Part shown: positions 1 to 6,554 of the stretch, piece by piece
How positions within the stretch are numbered: position 1 is the first letter of the stretch
How the letters are laid out: every line of letters starts with the position of its first letter
NCBI GenBank assembly: GCA_020024595.1
Contig: JAHHTO010000023.1
Location: forward strand, 1 to 22,077
Direction: 5' to 3'
Length of the DNA: 22,077 bases
Source of the DNA: Schaedlerella sp.
GTDB taxonomy: Bacteria > Bacillota > Clostridia > Lachnospirales > Lachnospiraceae
Notes under the pieces: generated by a model
Database searches by the model: none
Told to the model about the DNA's origin: nothing
Seen by the model: only the letters and a program-made list of their open reading frames with translations
Position numbers and translations under genes: made by a program

Positions 1-414
1 TTCTTCAATAGACACTCCAAATTTACTTTCCTCTTTTGCAACATTTACTTCTATTAAGATATTGACCAGGCAATCTTTTTTTGCAGCTTCTTTTTCAATC
101 ACTTCGGCCAATTTAATCGAATCAACAGAATGAATGCAGTCTACTTTATCTATTATATATTTTACTTTGTTCGTCTGCAAATGCCCGATAAAATGCCAGT
201 GAATATCCTTTGGAAGAATCTCATACTTCTCTACAAGTTCCTGGACTTTATTTTCACCGAAAGTACGGATTCCAGCATCATAAGCTTCTTGTAATACCTC
301 TACAGGTTTTGTTTTACTGACTGCGATCAGTGTAACATCATCCCGTTTTCTCCCGGCTTTATCACAGGCTTTTTGAATCTGTTTCTCTACTTCTTCCAGT
401 CTTTGTTTTATCAT
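1..414 (-). CDS. yggS: YggS/YlmE-family PLP-binding protein (partial, N-terminal 138 residues)
   Basis: The reading frame starts at ATG 414-412 and is open to the window edge, giving 138 residues of a protein usually about 225-230 long; the C-terminal part lies outside. A GAAAGGAA ribosome site precedes the ATG by about 10 bases. The N-terminal helix is followed by AVSKTKP with Lys34 as the expected PLP-Schiff-base lysine, then FGENKVQE and HFIGHLQTNK, all hallmarks of the YggS/PLPBP (COG0325) single-domain TIM-barrel family. Family knowledge: these cytoplasmic proteins bind pyridoxal phosphate, have no known catalytic reaction and help keep B6 vitamers and amino-acid pools balanced. In many Bacillota it opens a row leading to sepF and ylmG/ylmH, so sepF may lie just left of this window (inference). 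It follows the HlyD-like gene by 54 bases and is probably cotranscribed with it. Confidence 0.93.
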   Translation of the reverse strand, partial: MIKQRLEEVEKQIQKACDKAGRKRDDVTLIAVSKTKPVEVLQEAYDAGIRTFGENKVQELVEKYEILPKDIHWHFIGHLQTNKVKYIIDKVDCIHSVDSIKLAEVIEKEAAKKDCLVNILIEVNVAKEESKFGVSIEE

Positions 415-468
415 GTCTGTTCATTCCTTTCAATACAAAAACATTGGATCACATAATCTGCACTTCTT

Positions 469-1872
469 TTATTGAAATACAATTTCCTCTTCTTTTACAG
501 TTGTACCATCCTGTACAATATGATCATAATTAGAAAGTCCATAGGATGAACCTTCCTGCACAATATAGTAATCATCATTCTCGCAGAGAATGTCAACTTT
601 TTTAAATAAGGCATATCCTCGATTAATATTATAAACCCCTTTTACCTTACGTTCTTCCTTCAAAGAATATATATCTCCGCTCTCTGGTTTTACGAGCTGA
701 TCTTGCCTGTCAAATACTTCTGGATTCAAATACACATAGCCATCTTCTGCACTATCGTATACATCTACAGGAACATATTTCACCCCATTTCCTTTTTTTA
801 CCATTACTCCTTGTGCGTTGCTAGAGCCACTGGTTGTCAGATACTCTTCAGGAACGATGTAAAAAGACTTTTCTATCACAGCGCTTTTGGGGATTTTCAA
901 ACCACTTTGGTCTTCCAAGATTAATTCAATATTCAGATAACGTTCTTCACAATAGCGAATCATAGAATCACCAAATTTCAGATGACCATAATAATGTCCT
1001 TCTTTTTTTAAGATTGAAAAATCGGCACGAACGGTTTCATTGTCCTTATCAATCCGAACTTTTACAGTTGTCGTATCTGACAGTTCTTTCGCTGTATTTT
1101 TATCCAGCTCAACATAAACATCCCATTTTTCGTCTGTTATTAGTTTATATGCAGGTGCTCCTGCTTGAACTTCCATTTGATCTGACATACGAATGGATTC
1201 ATAACTGCTTCTGTCAAAATCCGAAGCTTTTAAATTTTCCTCTGTCAGACCTTCATATCCATCATATGTCAAAACCATGATACCATCTCTAGGACTAGTA
1301 TAGGCTGTTGCGTCTATCCCATTTTCTGCGATTAGTGTATCTAACTGAATATGTCTCGATTGATTGGTCGCATTTTGCAGTGTATTATTATATTCATTTT
1401 TCAGAGAATATACAGAAACAAACTTCTCCGGACTAAAATTTTCGTTAAAATTCTGAACTTTAAGAGTTAGATTCTTCTGAACTTCTGGGCCTAAAGAAAC
1501 TTCCGTCGTTTCTATCTGTTCCGCAGCCTGAAGTTTCTCTGCAGAAATTGTATAAATTCTGCTTCCTGCTTTGACTTTACTGTTTTCATTTTGATAATAG
1601 TTGATATATCCGTCACTCTCTGCATTCACAAGAGTCTCTTGCCGCAAAACAAGTCCGGTATAGGAATAATCTTTTACAATACTTCCTTTTCGTACCTCAT
1701 ATACAGAAATCCTCTTTGAAGTTGCATATGTAAAAATTGTAATGATCAGATAAATAAATACAACAGCAAATATCAAAATTCCGATATTCATCTCACGCTT
1801 TGTCTTGTACCGTCTGATATTAACTGTTTTTTTATCTCCTTTTACCCTTTTTTCACGGCGCGCCAAAATCAT
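469..1872 (-). CDS. HlyD-like membrane-anchored protein (membrane-fusion/adaptor type)
   Basis: 467 residues from ATG 1872. A basic N-terminus (about 1-28) leads into one membrane segment (about 29-50), so the bulk should lie outside the membrane. Residues about 60-110 (RKGSIVKDYSYTGLVLR, then an AESDGYI and VKAGSRIYTI pattern) look like the first half of the barrel-sandwich (lipoyl-like) fold of HlyD proteins, and SPRDGIMVL near 190-200 looks like its second half; a beta-rich C-terminal part follows. No ABC transporter or RND pump is adjacent, so a transport partner cannot be assigned. A similar protein is commonly found beside yggS and sepF in Lachnospiraceae (recalled context), hinting at an envelope or division role, but this is inference. 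The GGAGG site sits only 3 bases from the ATG; TTG at codon 3 would have 9-base spacing and is an alternative start. Confidence 0.75.
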   Translation of the reverse strand: MILARREKRVKGDKKTVNIRRYKTKREMNIGILIFAVVFIYLIITIFTYATSKRISVYEVRKGSIVKDYSYTGLVLRQETLVNAESDGYINYYQNENSKVKAGSRIYTISAEKLQAAEQIETTEVSLGPEVQKNLTLKVQNFNENFSPEKFVSVYSLKNEYNNTLQNATNQSRHIQLDTLIAENGIDATAYTSPRDGIMVLTYDGYEGLTEENLKASDFDRSSYESIRMSDQMEVQAGAPAYKLITDEKWDVYVELDKNTAKELSDTTTVKVRIDKDNETVRADFSILKKEGHYYGHLKFGDSMIRYCEERYLNIELILEDQSGLKIPKSAVIEKSFYIVPEEYLTTSGSSNAQGVMVKKGNGVKYVPVDVYDSAEDGYVYLNPEVFDRQDQLVKPESGDIYSLKEERKVKGVYNINRGYALFKKVDILCENDDYYIVQEGSSYGLSNYDHIVQDGTTVKEEEIVFQ

Positions 1873-1913
1873 CTACCTCCGGTTTTTTTCAATAACGAGA
1901 TAAGTATAACATT

Positions 1914-1944
1914 TTTATATGTATATTTCCAGTTTTTATGTCAA
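1914..1944 (-). promoter_or_regulatory. Candidate sigma-A promoter for the HlyD-like gene and yggS
   Basis: On the minus strand a perfect TTGACA (1944-1939) is followed, 19 bases on, by TATAAA (1919-1914). An alternative pairing in the same stretch is TGGAAA (1931-1926), 17 bases, TATACT (1908-1903). Either would start transcription roughly 20-40 bases before ATG 1872. The region is the divergent spacer between this gene and the DUF378 gene. Pattern-based only. Confidence 0.5.
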
Positions 1945-2002
1945 CAATAAAAGCATCGAAGTAACAATGCATGTTACCCGTGAATAAAAAGGAGGAAATA
2001 AC

Positions 2003-2206
2003 ATGAAGTGGTTTGACAACACAGCTCTGACAATTGTCATTATTGGAGCAATTAATTGGCTTTTGGTTGGAATTTTCCGTTTTGATCTGGTGGCATTTAT
2101 TTTCGGAAATTTAAGCTGGCTTTCCAGAATTATCTATACAATCGTAGGATTATGTGGATTATATCTAATCAGTCTTTACGGTAGAATTAACAGTATGTCT
2201 GATTAA
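2003..2206 (+). CDS. DUF378 family small membrane protein
   Basis: 67 residues, the only convincing plus-strand gene here. A textbook ribosome site, AAAGGAGG, ends 7 bases before the ATG. The protein has two hydrophobic segments (about 8-26 and 40-60) and the DUF378/YuzA-like pattern: IGAINWLLVGIFRFDLVAFIFG followed by LSRIIYTIVGLCGLYLI, shown here as two pieces. The length matches the family's usual 65-80 residues. No function is established for the family; it should be an integral inner-membrane protein. It is transcribed towards the shape operon and ends at a hairpin shared with it. I could not find a clear promoter on this strand in the 130 bases upstream; a short imperfect inverted repeat (1961-1977) lies just before the ribosome site. 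Confidence 0.88.
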   Translation: MKWFDNTALTIVIIGAINWLLVGIFRFDLVAFIFGNLSWLSRIIYTIVGLCGLYLISLYGRINSMSD

Positions 2207-2238
2207 ACATTCTGAAAAATTCATTAGATTTTGGATAA

Positions 2239-2280
2239 AAAACCGCTGTAAATCTGAAAAAATCGGATTACAGCGGTTTT
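2239..2280. terminator. Bidirectional rho-independent terminator
   Basis: A perfect 13-bp stem pairs AAAACCGCTGTAA (2239-2251) with TTACAGCGGTTTT (2268-2280) around a 16-base loop. On the minus strand the GC-rich stem runs into six T residues (GCGGTTTTTTATCC), so it should stop transcription coming from the carboxypeptidase gene, whose stop codon is 38 bases away. On the plus strand it has a shorter tract of four T residues and can serve the DUF378 gene, which ends 32 bases before it. It lies between two convergent genes, as expected of a shared terminator. Confidence 0.88.
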
Positions 2281-2317
2281 GGTATTTATGGAAAATAGCG
2301 GATATTATCTTGCACAA

Positions 2318-3298
2318 TTATTGTACTCCTGCCGCAAGAAGCTGGGACATCTTATCATATAATATCGTCTTATCTGCTGCTCCCATGATAACTGATATAT
2401 AAGGATTTCCAGCAAGATTCTCATCGTAGAGTATGACACAGTTTCCAGCCTGATCCGTTGTTCCTGTTTTCCCCCCCAGAACACGAATTCCCTCCGGTGG
2501 AGCTATTACACCTGCCGAATAATAATTCGTTGCTGCCCATTCCGGATGGCGTACACTTCCATCAGCACCGGTAATCGTTCCTGTATAATTCTTCATTGAA
2601 AGAATATCTACATAGCGCGGTTCCTGAACAGCTGCATTAAAAATCAAATATAGATCATATGCTGTGGTATAATGATTATCATCATGAAGCCCATGAGGGT
2701 TTATAAAATGACTATTGGTTGCTCCCAATGCCTGCGCTTCTTCATTCATTTTCTCTGCAAAAGCTTCTACGCTTCCAGAAATATGTTCTGCAATTGCAAC
2801 TCCTGCATCATTGCCTGATGCAAGCGTCAGACCACAAACCAGATCGTAGAGAGAGACTTGATCTCCAGGTTGCAGCCAGCAACGAGACGCATCTGCCTCG
2901 AAGATTGTGGCATTCTCACTGATCGTCACGATATCATCCATATTTGCGTATTTAAACGCAATATATGCAGTTAATATCTTCGTTGTACTTGCCGGATAAA
3001 GTCTGTCATGAATGTGGTCTGCATAAAGTACCCTCTGCTGAGTCAAATCAAATAGCCCAGCTGCATGAAATGACGGTTCACTAATATATCCTGGAAGTTC
3101 TATATTCTGAGAAGTCACGCAGAGATTTTCGGAAAACAGTTCTCCACGGTATAACTCTTGATTATAGGCTGTATTTTCATAAATTGATGCATAGGAAATT
3201 GGTATTCCTTCCGCCTCACAGCCTGTCATCAATACACATACACTTCCCAAGATACAGATGATGCTTATTGCCCTTTTTAATCTATTTATACATTTCAC
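2318..3298 (-). CDS. Lipoprotein D-alanyl-D-alanine carboxypeptidase (peptidase S11)
   Basis: Removes the terminal D-Ala from peptidoglycan pentapeptides outside the membrane. I prefer GTG 3298 (326 residues): GAGGAG lies 12 bases upstream, and the product begins with a clean lipoprotein signal ending in the lipobox LMTGC (Cys27). The open frame extends to ATG 3328, inside mgsA, but that adds a non-signal-like leader. All three penicillin-interacting motifs are present: STTK with nucleophile Ser104, SGN at 161-163, and KTG at 277-279, plus HGLHD...HYTTAYDL typical of S11. The protein stops about 50 residues after KTG, so the C-terminal PBP5_C domain and amphipathic anchor of DacA-type enzymes are absent; lipid attachment would replace that anchor. 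It overlaps the end of mgsA by 17 bases and is the last gene before the terminator at 2239-2280. Confidence 0.9.
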   Translation of the reverse strand: MKCINRLKRAISIICILGSVCVLMTGCEAEGIPISYASIYENTAYNQELYRGELFSENLCVTSQNIELPGYISEPSFHAAGLFDLTQQRVLYADHIHDRLYPASTTKILTAYIAFKYANMDDIVTISENATIFEADASRCWLQPGDQVSLYDLVCGLTLASGNDAGVAIAEHISGSVEAFAEKMNEEAQALGATNSHFINPHGLHDDNHYTTAYDLYLIFNAAVQEPRYVDILSMKNYTGTITGADGSVRHPEWAATNYYSAGVIAPPEGIRVLGGKTGTTDQAGNCVILYDENLAGNPYISVIMGAADKTILYDKMSQLLAAGVQ

Positions 3299-3677
3299 GC
3301 CAATCCAAATCTCCTCTGTCCAATGCAAGTATCAATGCCTCTGCCGTTGCAATGTTGGTTGCCATCGGGATATTATACATATCACAAAGCTTCACGATAT
3401 CATTTACATCCGGTTCGTGAGAACGCGAAGTCAATGGGTCACGGAAGAAAATAAGTAAGTCCATATCATTATGCTCAATCTGAGCTCCCAGCATTTGTTT
3501 TCCTCCCAAATGCCCCGGCAGATATTTGTGAATACTTAAGTTTGTCACAGACTCCACAAGCATACCCGTTGTCTCTGTCGCAAAGAGATGATGTCTGCTA
3601 AGAATCCCTCTGTACGCAATACAGAAATTCTGCATCAGTTTCTTTTTCGCATCGTGCGCAATTAATCCTATGTTCAT
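3282..3677 (-). CDS. mgsA: Methylglyoxal synthase homologue with substituted catalytic residue
   Basis: 131 residues from ATG 3677, with GGAGAG upstream; 16 bases after rodA. The family converts dihydroxyacetone phosphate to methylglyoxal and phosphate in the cytoplasm. The fold and length match MgsA: IGLIAHD at 3-9, TxTTG at 34-38, LIFFRDPL at 75-82, HEPDV at 87-91, IPMATNIATAE near 103-113. Aligning with E. coli MgsA from memory at a constant offset of 11, the Asp91, His98 and Asp101 equivalents are kept (Asp80, His87, Asp90). The catalytic base Asp71 is Lys60 (GGKQ instead of GGDQ), the phosphate-loop Ser65 is Pro54 and Gly46 is Glu35. The usual activity is therefore doubtful. Its place after rodA is a recurrent clostridial arrangement. 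Family assignment is sure; enzymatic activity is not. Confidence 0.88.
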   Translation of the reverse strand: MNIGLIAHDAKKKLMQNFCIAYRGILSRHHLFATETTGMLVESVTNLSIHKYLPGHLGGKQMLGAQIEHNDMDLLIFFRDPLTSRSHEPDVNDIVKLCDMYNIPMATNIATAEALILALDRGDLDWREMYK

Positions 3678-3693
3678 AAACAGTTACTCTCCT

Positions 3694-4845
3694 CTATTGA
3701 TATTTGTTCGGTTGAAGCCCCACATTTAAAACAAATCCGATTCCGATGTAAAGACATACAATAGACGTCAGCCCATAACTTACAAACGGCAGAGATATCC
3801 CTGTGTTTGGAAGAGTCATGGTTGCCACACCTATATTGATAAAACTCTGAATTCCGATCAAACCGGCAACTCCGGAACAAATCATCCTGCCCGGTGTATC
3901 TCTGGCTTTCATACCGATTAATATACAGTCTATTACTATTAATAATATCAAAATTATAACAACACAACAACCCACAAATCCCAATTCTTCTCCGACAATT
4001 GCAAAAATAAAATCTGTCTGTGGTTCAGAGATAAAGTTTCCGTTTTTTACAGAAACCGTAGAATCACTGTCATATCCTTTCCCCGTAAGCTGCCCGGATC
4101 CAATTGCCATAATTGAATTTAACTGTTGGTATGCTTCTTCTGATTCATATTCTTCCGGATATAACCATGCAAGAATTCTGGTCTGCTGATATTCTTCGAT
4201 CAGCGGCTGATTTGGCTGTATCACGATAAAAAATAAAATTAAACCTGTTGGCACTCCGATTGCAAGAACCGTGCCAATAAATTTATAATTCAGTCCTGCC
4301 GTGTACATCAAAACACAAAATAGAAGTGCAAGACAGATCGTATTGGAAAGATTCGGCTGTTTAAAAATCAAAAGTAGAGACGGTATCATCAGGGCAATTG
4401 CTTGAATGATTGTTTTACGCTTGCTGATTTCCTCTTCTCTGTCCGATAAGAAACGGGCAAAAAATAAAATAACAATCAGCTTTGTTAAATCAGAAGGCTG
4501 AAATTGTATGAAACCGAGATTCAACCATCTGGTTGCACCGTTTACATTTTCTCCAAAAAGCAGTACTGCAATTAGCATCAGAATGTTGATACCATACATC
4601 AGCCAATAGAACTTCAGTACCCAGTTATAATCAATCAGAGATACTACCACCATTGCAATCAATCCCAGAACAACTCCTTGAAGCTGTCTGAATTGGTAAT
4701 CTTCCTGTGCACTTCCTACAACAAAAACACCGATGATCGAAAGTACTGTCACGAGCAGTACCAGACTAATCCGGTAATCTTTGAGCTGATAATGCTGTTT
4801 TAATTTCTGAACATAACATTTATACTTCTGTATTAAAGATTTCAA
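3694..4845 (-). CDS. rodA: RodA-type SEDS peptidoglycan polymerase
   Basis: 383 residues, multi-spanning (about ten hydrophobic segments), FtsW/RodA/SpoVE family. It polymerises lipid II into glycan strands with a class B PBP, here presumably the PBP2 encoded upstream. The start is TTG 4845, overlapping the minE stop by 4 bases, with AGGAG 7 bases before it (inside the end of minE). SEDS landmarks: GATRWLN (103-109), FQPSDLTK (115-122), KQPNLSN (162-168), the extracellular FISEPQTDFIF with the expected catalytic Asp278, and LPFVSYG near 352-358. The usual PSE is PSD (Asp119) and the usual KQPDLGT is KQPNLSN. RodA is chosen over FtsW because of the neighbouring mreBCD and PBP2 genes; sequence alone does not settle it. 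Confidence 0.9.
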   Translation of the reverse strand: MKSLIQKYKCYVQKLKQHYQLKDYRISLVLLVTVLSIIGVFVVGSAQEDYQFRQLQGVVLGLIAMVVVSLIDYNWVLKFYWLMYGINILMLIAVLLFGENVNGATRWLNLGFIQFQPSDLTKLIVILFFARFLSDREEEISKRKTIIQAIALMIPSLLLIFKQPNLSNTICLALLFCVLMYTAGLNYKFIGTVLAIGVPTGLILFFIVIQPNQPLIEEYQQTRILAWLYPEEYESEEAYQQLNSIMAIGSGQLTGKGYDSDSTVSVKNGNFISEPQTDFIFAIVGEELGFVGCCVVIILILLIVIDCILIGMKARDTPGRMICSGVAGLIGIQSFINIGVATMTLPNTGISLPFVSYGLTSIVCLYIGIGFVLNVGLQPNKYQ

Positions 4846-5051
4846 TCCTTTTCTCCTGTATATTTTATATGTATCTCCGACCGTGTGATCTGAATATCAA
4901 TACATTCAGGTCTTAGTTCCATATATTTAGACATCGTATGATAAATATCGGAAGACAGCTTTTCTGCCATATCGGGTGTACATTTTATCCTGTCTGCAGT
5001 AAGCAGACTCTGAAGACGTTCTTTGGCAATTTGAACAGAAGGTACACTCAT
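4842..5051 (-). CDS. minE: Cell division topological specificity factor MinE, short form
   Basis: 69 residues; E. coli MinE has 88. It should bind MinD at the membrane, stimulate its ATPase and displace MinC so that inhibition is kept to the poles. The MinD-contact segment IAKERLQ is at 8-14 (E. coli 17-23), followed by the beta-rich topological domain (PECIDIQITRSEIHIKY, 48-64). The frame cannot be extended upstream: the in-frame codons before ATG 5051 are GAA, TCA, GAA, GAG and then TAG, which is also the minD stop. AGGAGG sits 8 bases ahead of the ATG. So only seven residues, MSVPSVQ, precede IAKERLQ, and the amphipathic membrane-targeting N-terminus (ALLDFF-like) is absent. Twelve bases follow minD, and its end overlaps rodA by 4 bases. 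Confidence 0.88.
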   Translation of the reverse strand: MSVPSVQIAKERLQSLLTADRIKCTPDMAEKLSSDIYHTMSKYMELRPECIDIQITRSEIHIKYTGEKD

Positions 5052-5063
5052 TTCTGATTCCTC

Positions 5064-5855
5064 CTAATTCATCTTGAAAAGTTGCTTAAAACGTTCAAGC
5101 AGTCTATCAGAATGTTTAAAATCCGGAATCGGAATTTCCTCCCCGATAAGCCGACGGCAGATATTCTCATATGCCCGGCCAGACAAACTATCGCTTCCGA
5201 TAATCGGTTCTCCCTGATTTGTTGCGATCACAACTTGTTCGTCATCTGGGATCACCCCTAGAAGATTGACAGCAAGAATCTCTGTCACGTCTTCTACAGA
5301 CATCATATCACCGCGGCGTACCATATCAATCCGAAGTCGATTGATAATCAAATCATTCTGTCGGATTCCTTCTGTTTCTAATAACCCGATAATTCTGTCC
5401 GCATCACGGATTGCAGATACTTCCGGTGTAGTGACAATAATCGCCCGATCAGCACCTGCAACGGCATTCTGGAATCCCTGCTCGATACCCGCAGGACAAT
5501 CCAGAAGTATATAGTCAAATTCATTTTTTAACTCTTCTACCAGCTTCTTCATCTGTTCAGGAGAAACGGCAGTTTTATCTTTTGTCTGCGCGGAAGGAAG
5601 CAGGTACAGTTCAGGATAACGTTTGTCTCTGATCAATGCCTGCTTAACCCGGCAGTTTCCATCAATCACATCCACCAGATTATAAACAATACGATTCTCC
5701 AGTCCAAGAACTACATCCAAATTCCGTAGCCCAAGATCTGTGTCAATTACGACAACCTTTTTTTCTGCATGTGCCAGTCCGATTCCTATATTTGCTGTCG
5801 TTGTCGTTTTACCGACCCCGCCTTTTCCTGATGTAATGACAATTACTTCTCCCAT
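5064..5855 (-). CDS. minD: Septum site-determining ATPase MinD
   Basis: 263 residues when started at ATG 5855, which has AGGAGG about 9 bases upstream and begins MGEVIVITSGKGGVGKT like other MinD proteins; the frame stays open to 5933, but that part overlaps minC and is unlike the family. The deviant Walker A KGGVGKT is at 11-17, then IDTDLGLRNLD (switch I/A' region) and LLDCPAGIE (Walker B/switch II). The C-terminal SDRLLERFKQLFKMN forms a basic amphipathic helix, the expected membrane-targeting sequence. ATP-bound dimers bind the membrane, recruit MinC to block FtsZ assembly, and respond to MinE. It follows minC by 25 bases and precedes minE by 12. Confidence 0.96.
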   Translation of the reverse strand: MGEVIVITSGKGGVGKTTTTANIGIGLAHAEKKVVVIDTDLGLRNLDVVLGLENRIVYNLVDVIDGNCRVKQALIRDKRYPELYLLPSAQTKDKTAVSPEQMKKLVEELKNEFDYILLDCPAGIEQGFQNAVAGADRAIIVTTPEVSAIRDADRIIGLLETEGIRQNDLIINRLRIDMVRRGDMMSVEDVTEILAVNLLGVIPDDEQVVIATNQGEPIIGSDSLSGRAYENICRRLIGEEIPIPDFKHSDRLLERFKQLFKMN

Positions 5856-5880
5856 TTTCTGTCTTTCCTCCTGAAACTTC

Positions 5881-6537
5881 CTATTCATTTGACCAATCTG
5901 CAAGTGGATCCAAATAAATCCGATTTCCGTCAATAGTCGCTATTTGTGGACTCTTGATTGCCAGACTCTCCTGATAAATCACCTGACGCCTGGCTTCCAC
6001 ATCACCGATACGAAGTACCTGTGGTTTCATAGAGAGTGCCACAACATAAGCATTTCTATCTCCTGATGCTCCTGCAAAAGCGGATCCTTGGAGTTCTCCG
6101 ATTATGATAATATTCCCTTTTGCTGCAACGGTTGCCCCCAATTCTACATCACCTAGTATCACAATGCTTGTATCGGATTCTACTACTTGCTTTTTACTGA
6201 GAGTACCTTTGTAGAACTGCCCCTCCCGTTTATAAACATTGGACAGCGTCTGTTCTACAATACTTTTGTATGCCATTTCACTGGATGCATCATTGTCGAT
6301 GATACATACAACATCAATATCTGTCGTTTCTGCGATTAAATCCAGTACTTTTTGTTCTTCTGTAAAGTTTAGATGACGACCAGAAAATTGCACTGCCATC
6401 TGCACATTCTGAAAAAATTTTGCAGTTTTTCGGAATGTTTCTTCCATGCTTTTCATAAGTATATCAAAAGGAACTTCTTCATCCATATGAATCCCCAACC
6501 CATAACGGTTACTTTTCAGTGTAACATATCTGTCCAT
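5881..6537 (-). CDS. minC: Septum site-determining protein MinC
   Basis: 218 residues from ATG 6537. The N-terminal domain (about 1-100) should oppose FtsZ polymerisation; the C-terminal beta-helix domain (about 107-205) dimerises and binds MinD. The C domain is clear from IVILGDVELGATVAAKGN and IIIGELQGSAFAGASGDRNA with LRIGDV after it. The short motif that is usually RSGQ at the start of this domain, used in E. coli for MinD contact, reads SKKQ (114-117; YKGTL-SKKQ-VV). The gene begins 17 bases after the PBP2 stop, with AAGGAAGTGAGAGAGG ahead of the ATG. Position between the PBP2 and rodA genes couples division-site placement to the elongation genes. Confidence 0.94.
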   Translation of the reverse strand: MDRYVTLKSNRYGLGIHMDEEVPFDILMKSMEETFRKTAKFFQNVQMAVQFSGRHLNFTEEQKVLDLIAETTDIDVVCIIDNDASSEMAYKSIVEQTLSNVYKREGQFYKGTLSKKQVVESDTSIVILGDVELGATVAAKGNIIIIGELQGSAFAGASGDRNAYVVALSMKPQVLRIGDVEARRQVIYQESLAIKSPQIATIDGNRIYLDPLADWSNE

Positions 6538-6554
6538 CCTCTCTCACTTCCTTT

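Noticed and set aside
1961..1977. Inverted repeat GTAACA-5-TGTTAC ahead of the DUF378 gene as an operator
   Set aside because: The arms are only 6 bp, no promoter was found to go with it, and such repeats are frequent by chance in AT-rich DNA.
3674..3970. Minus-strand 98-codon frame inside rodA
   Set aside because: It is a different frame over the C-terminal coding region of rodA, without membrane-protein character or a ribosome site.
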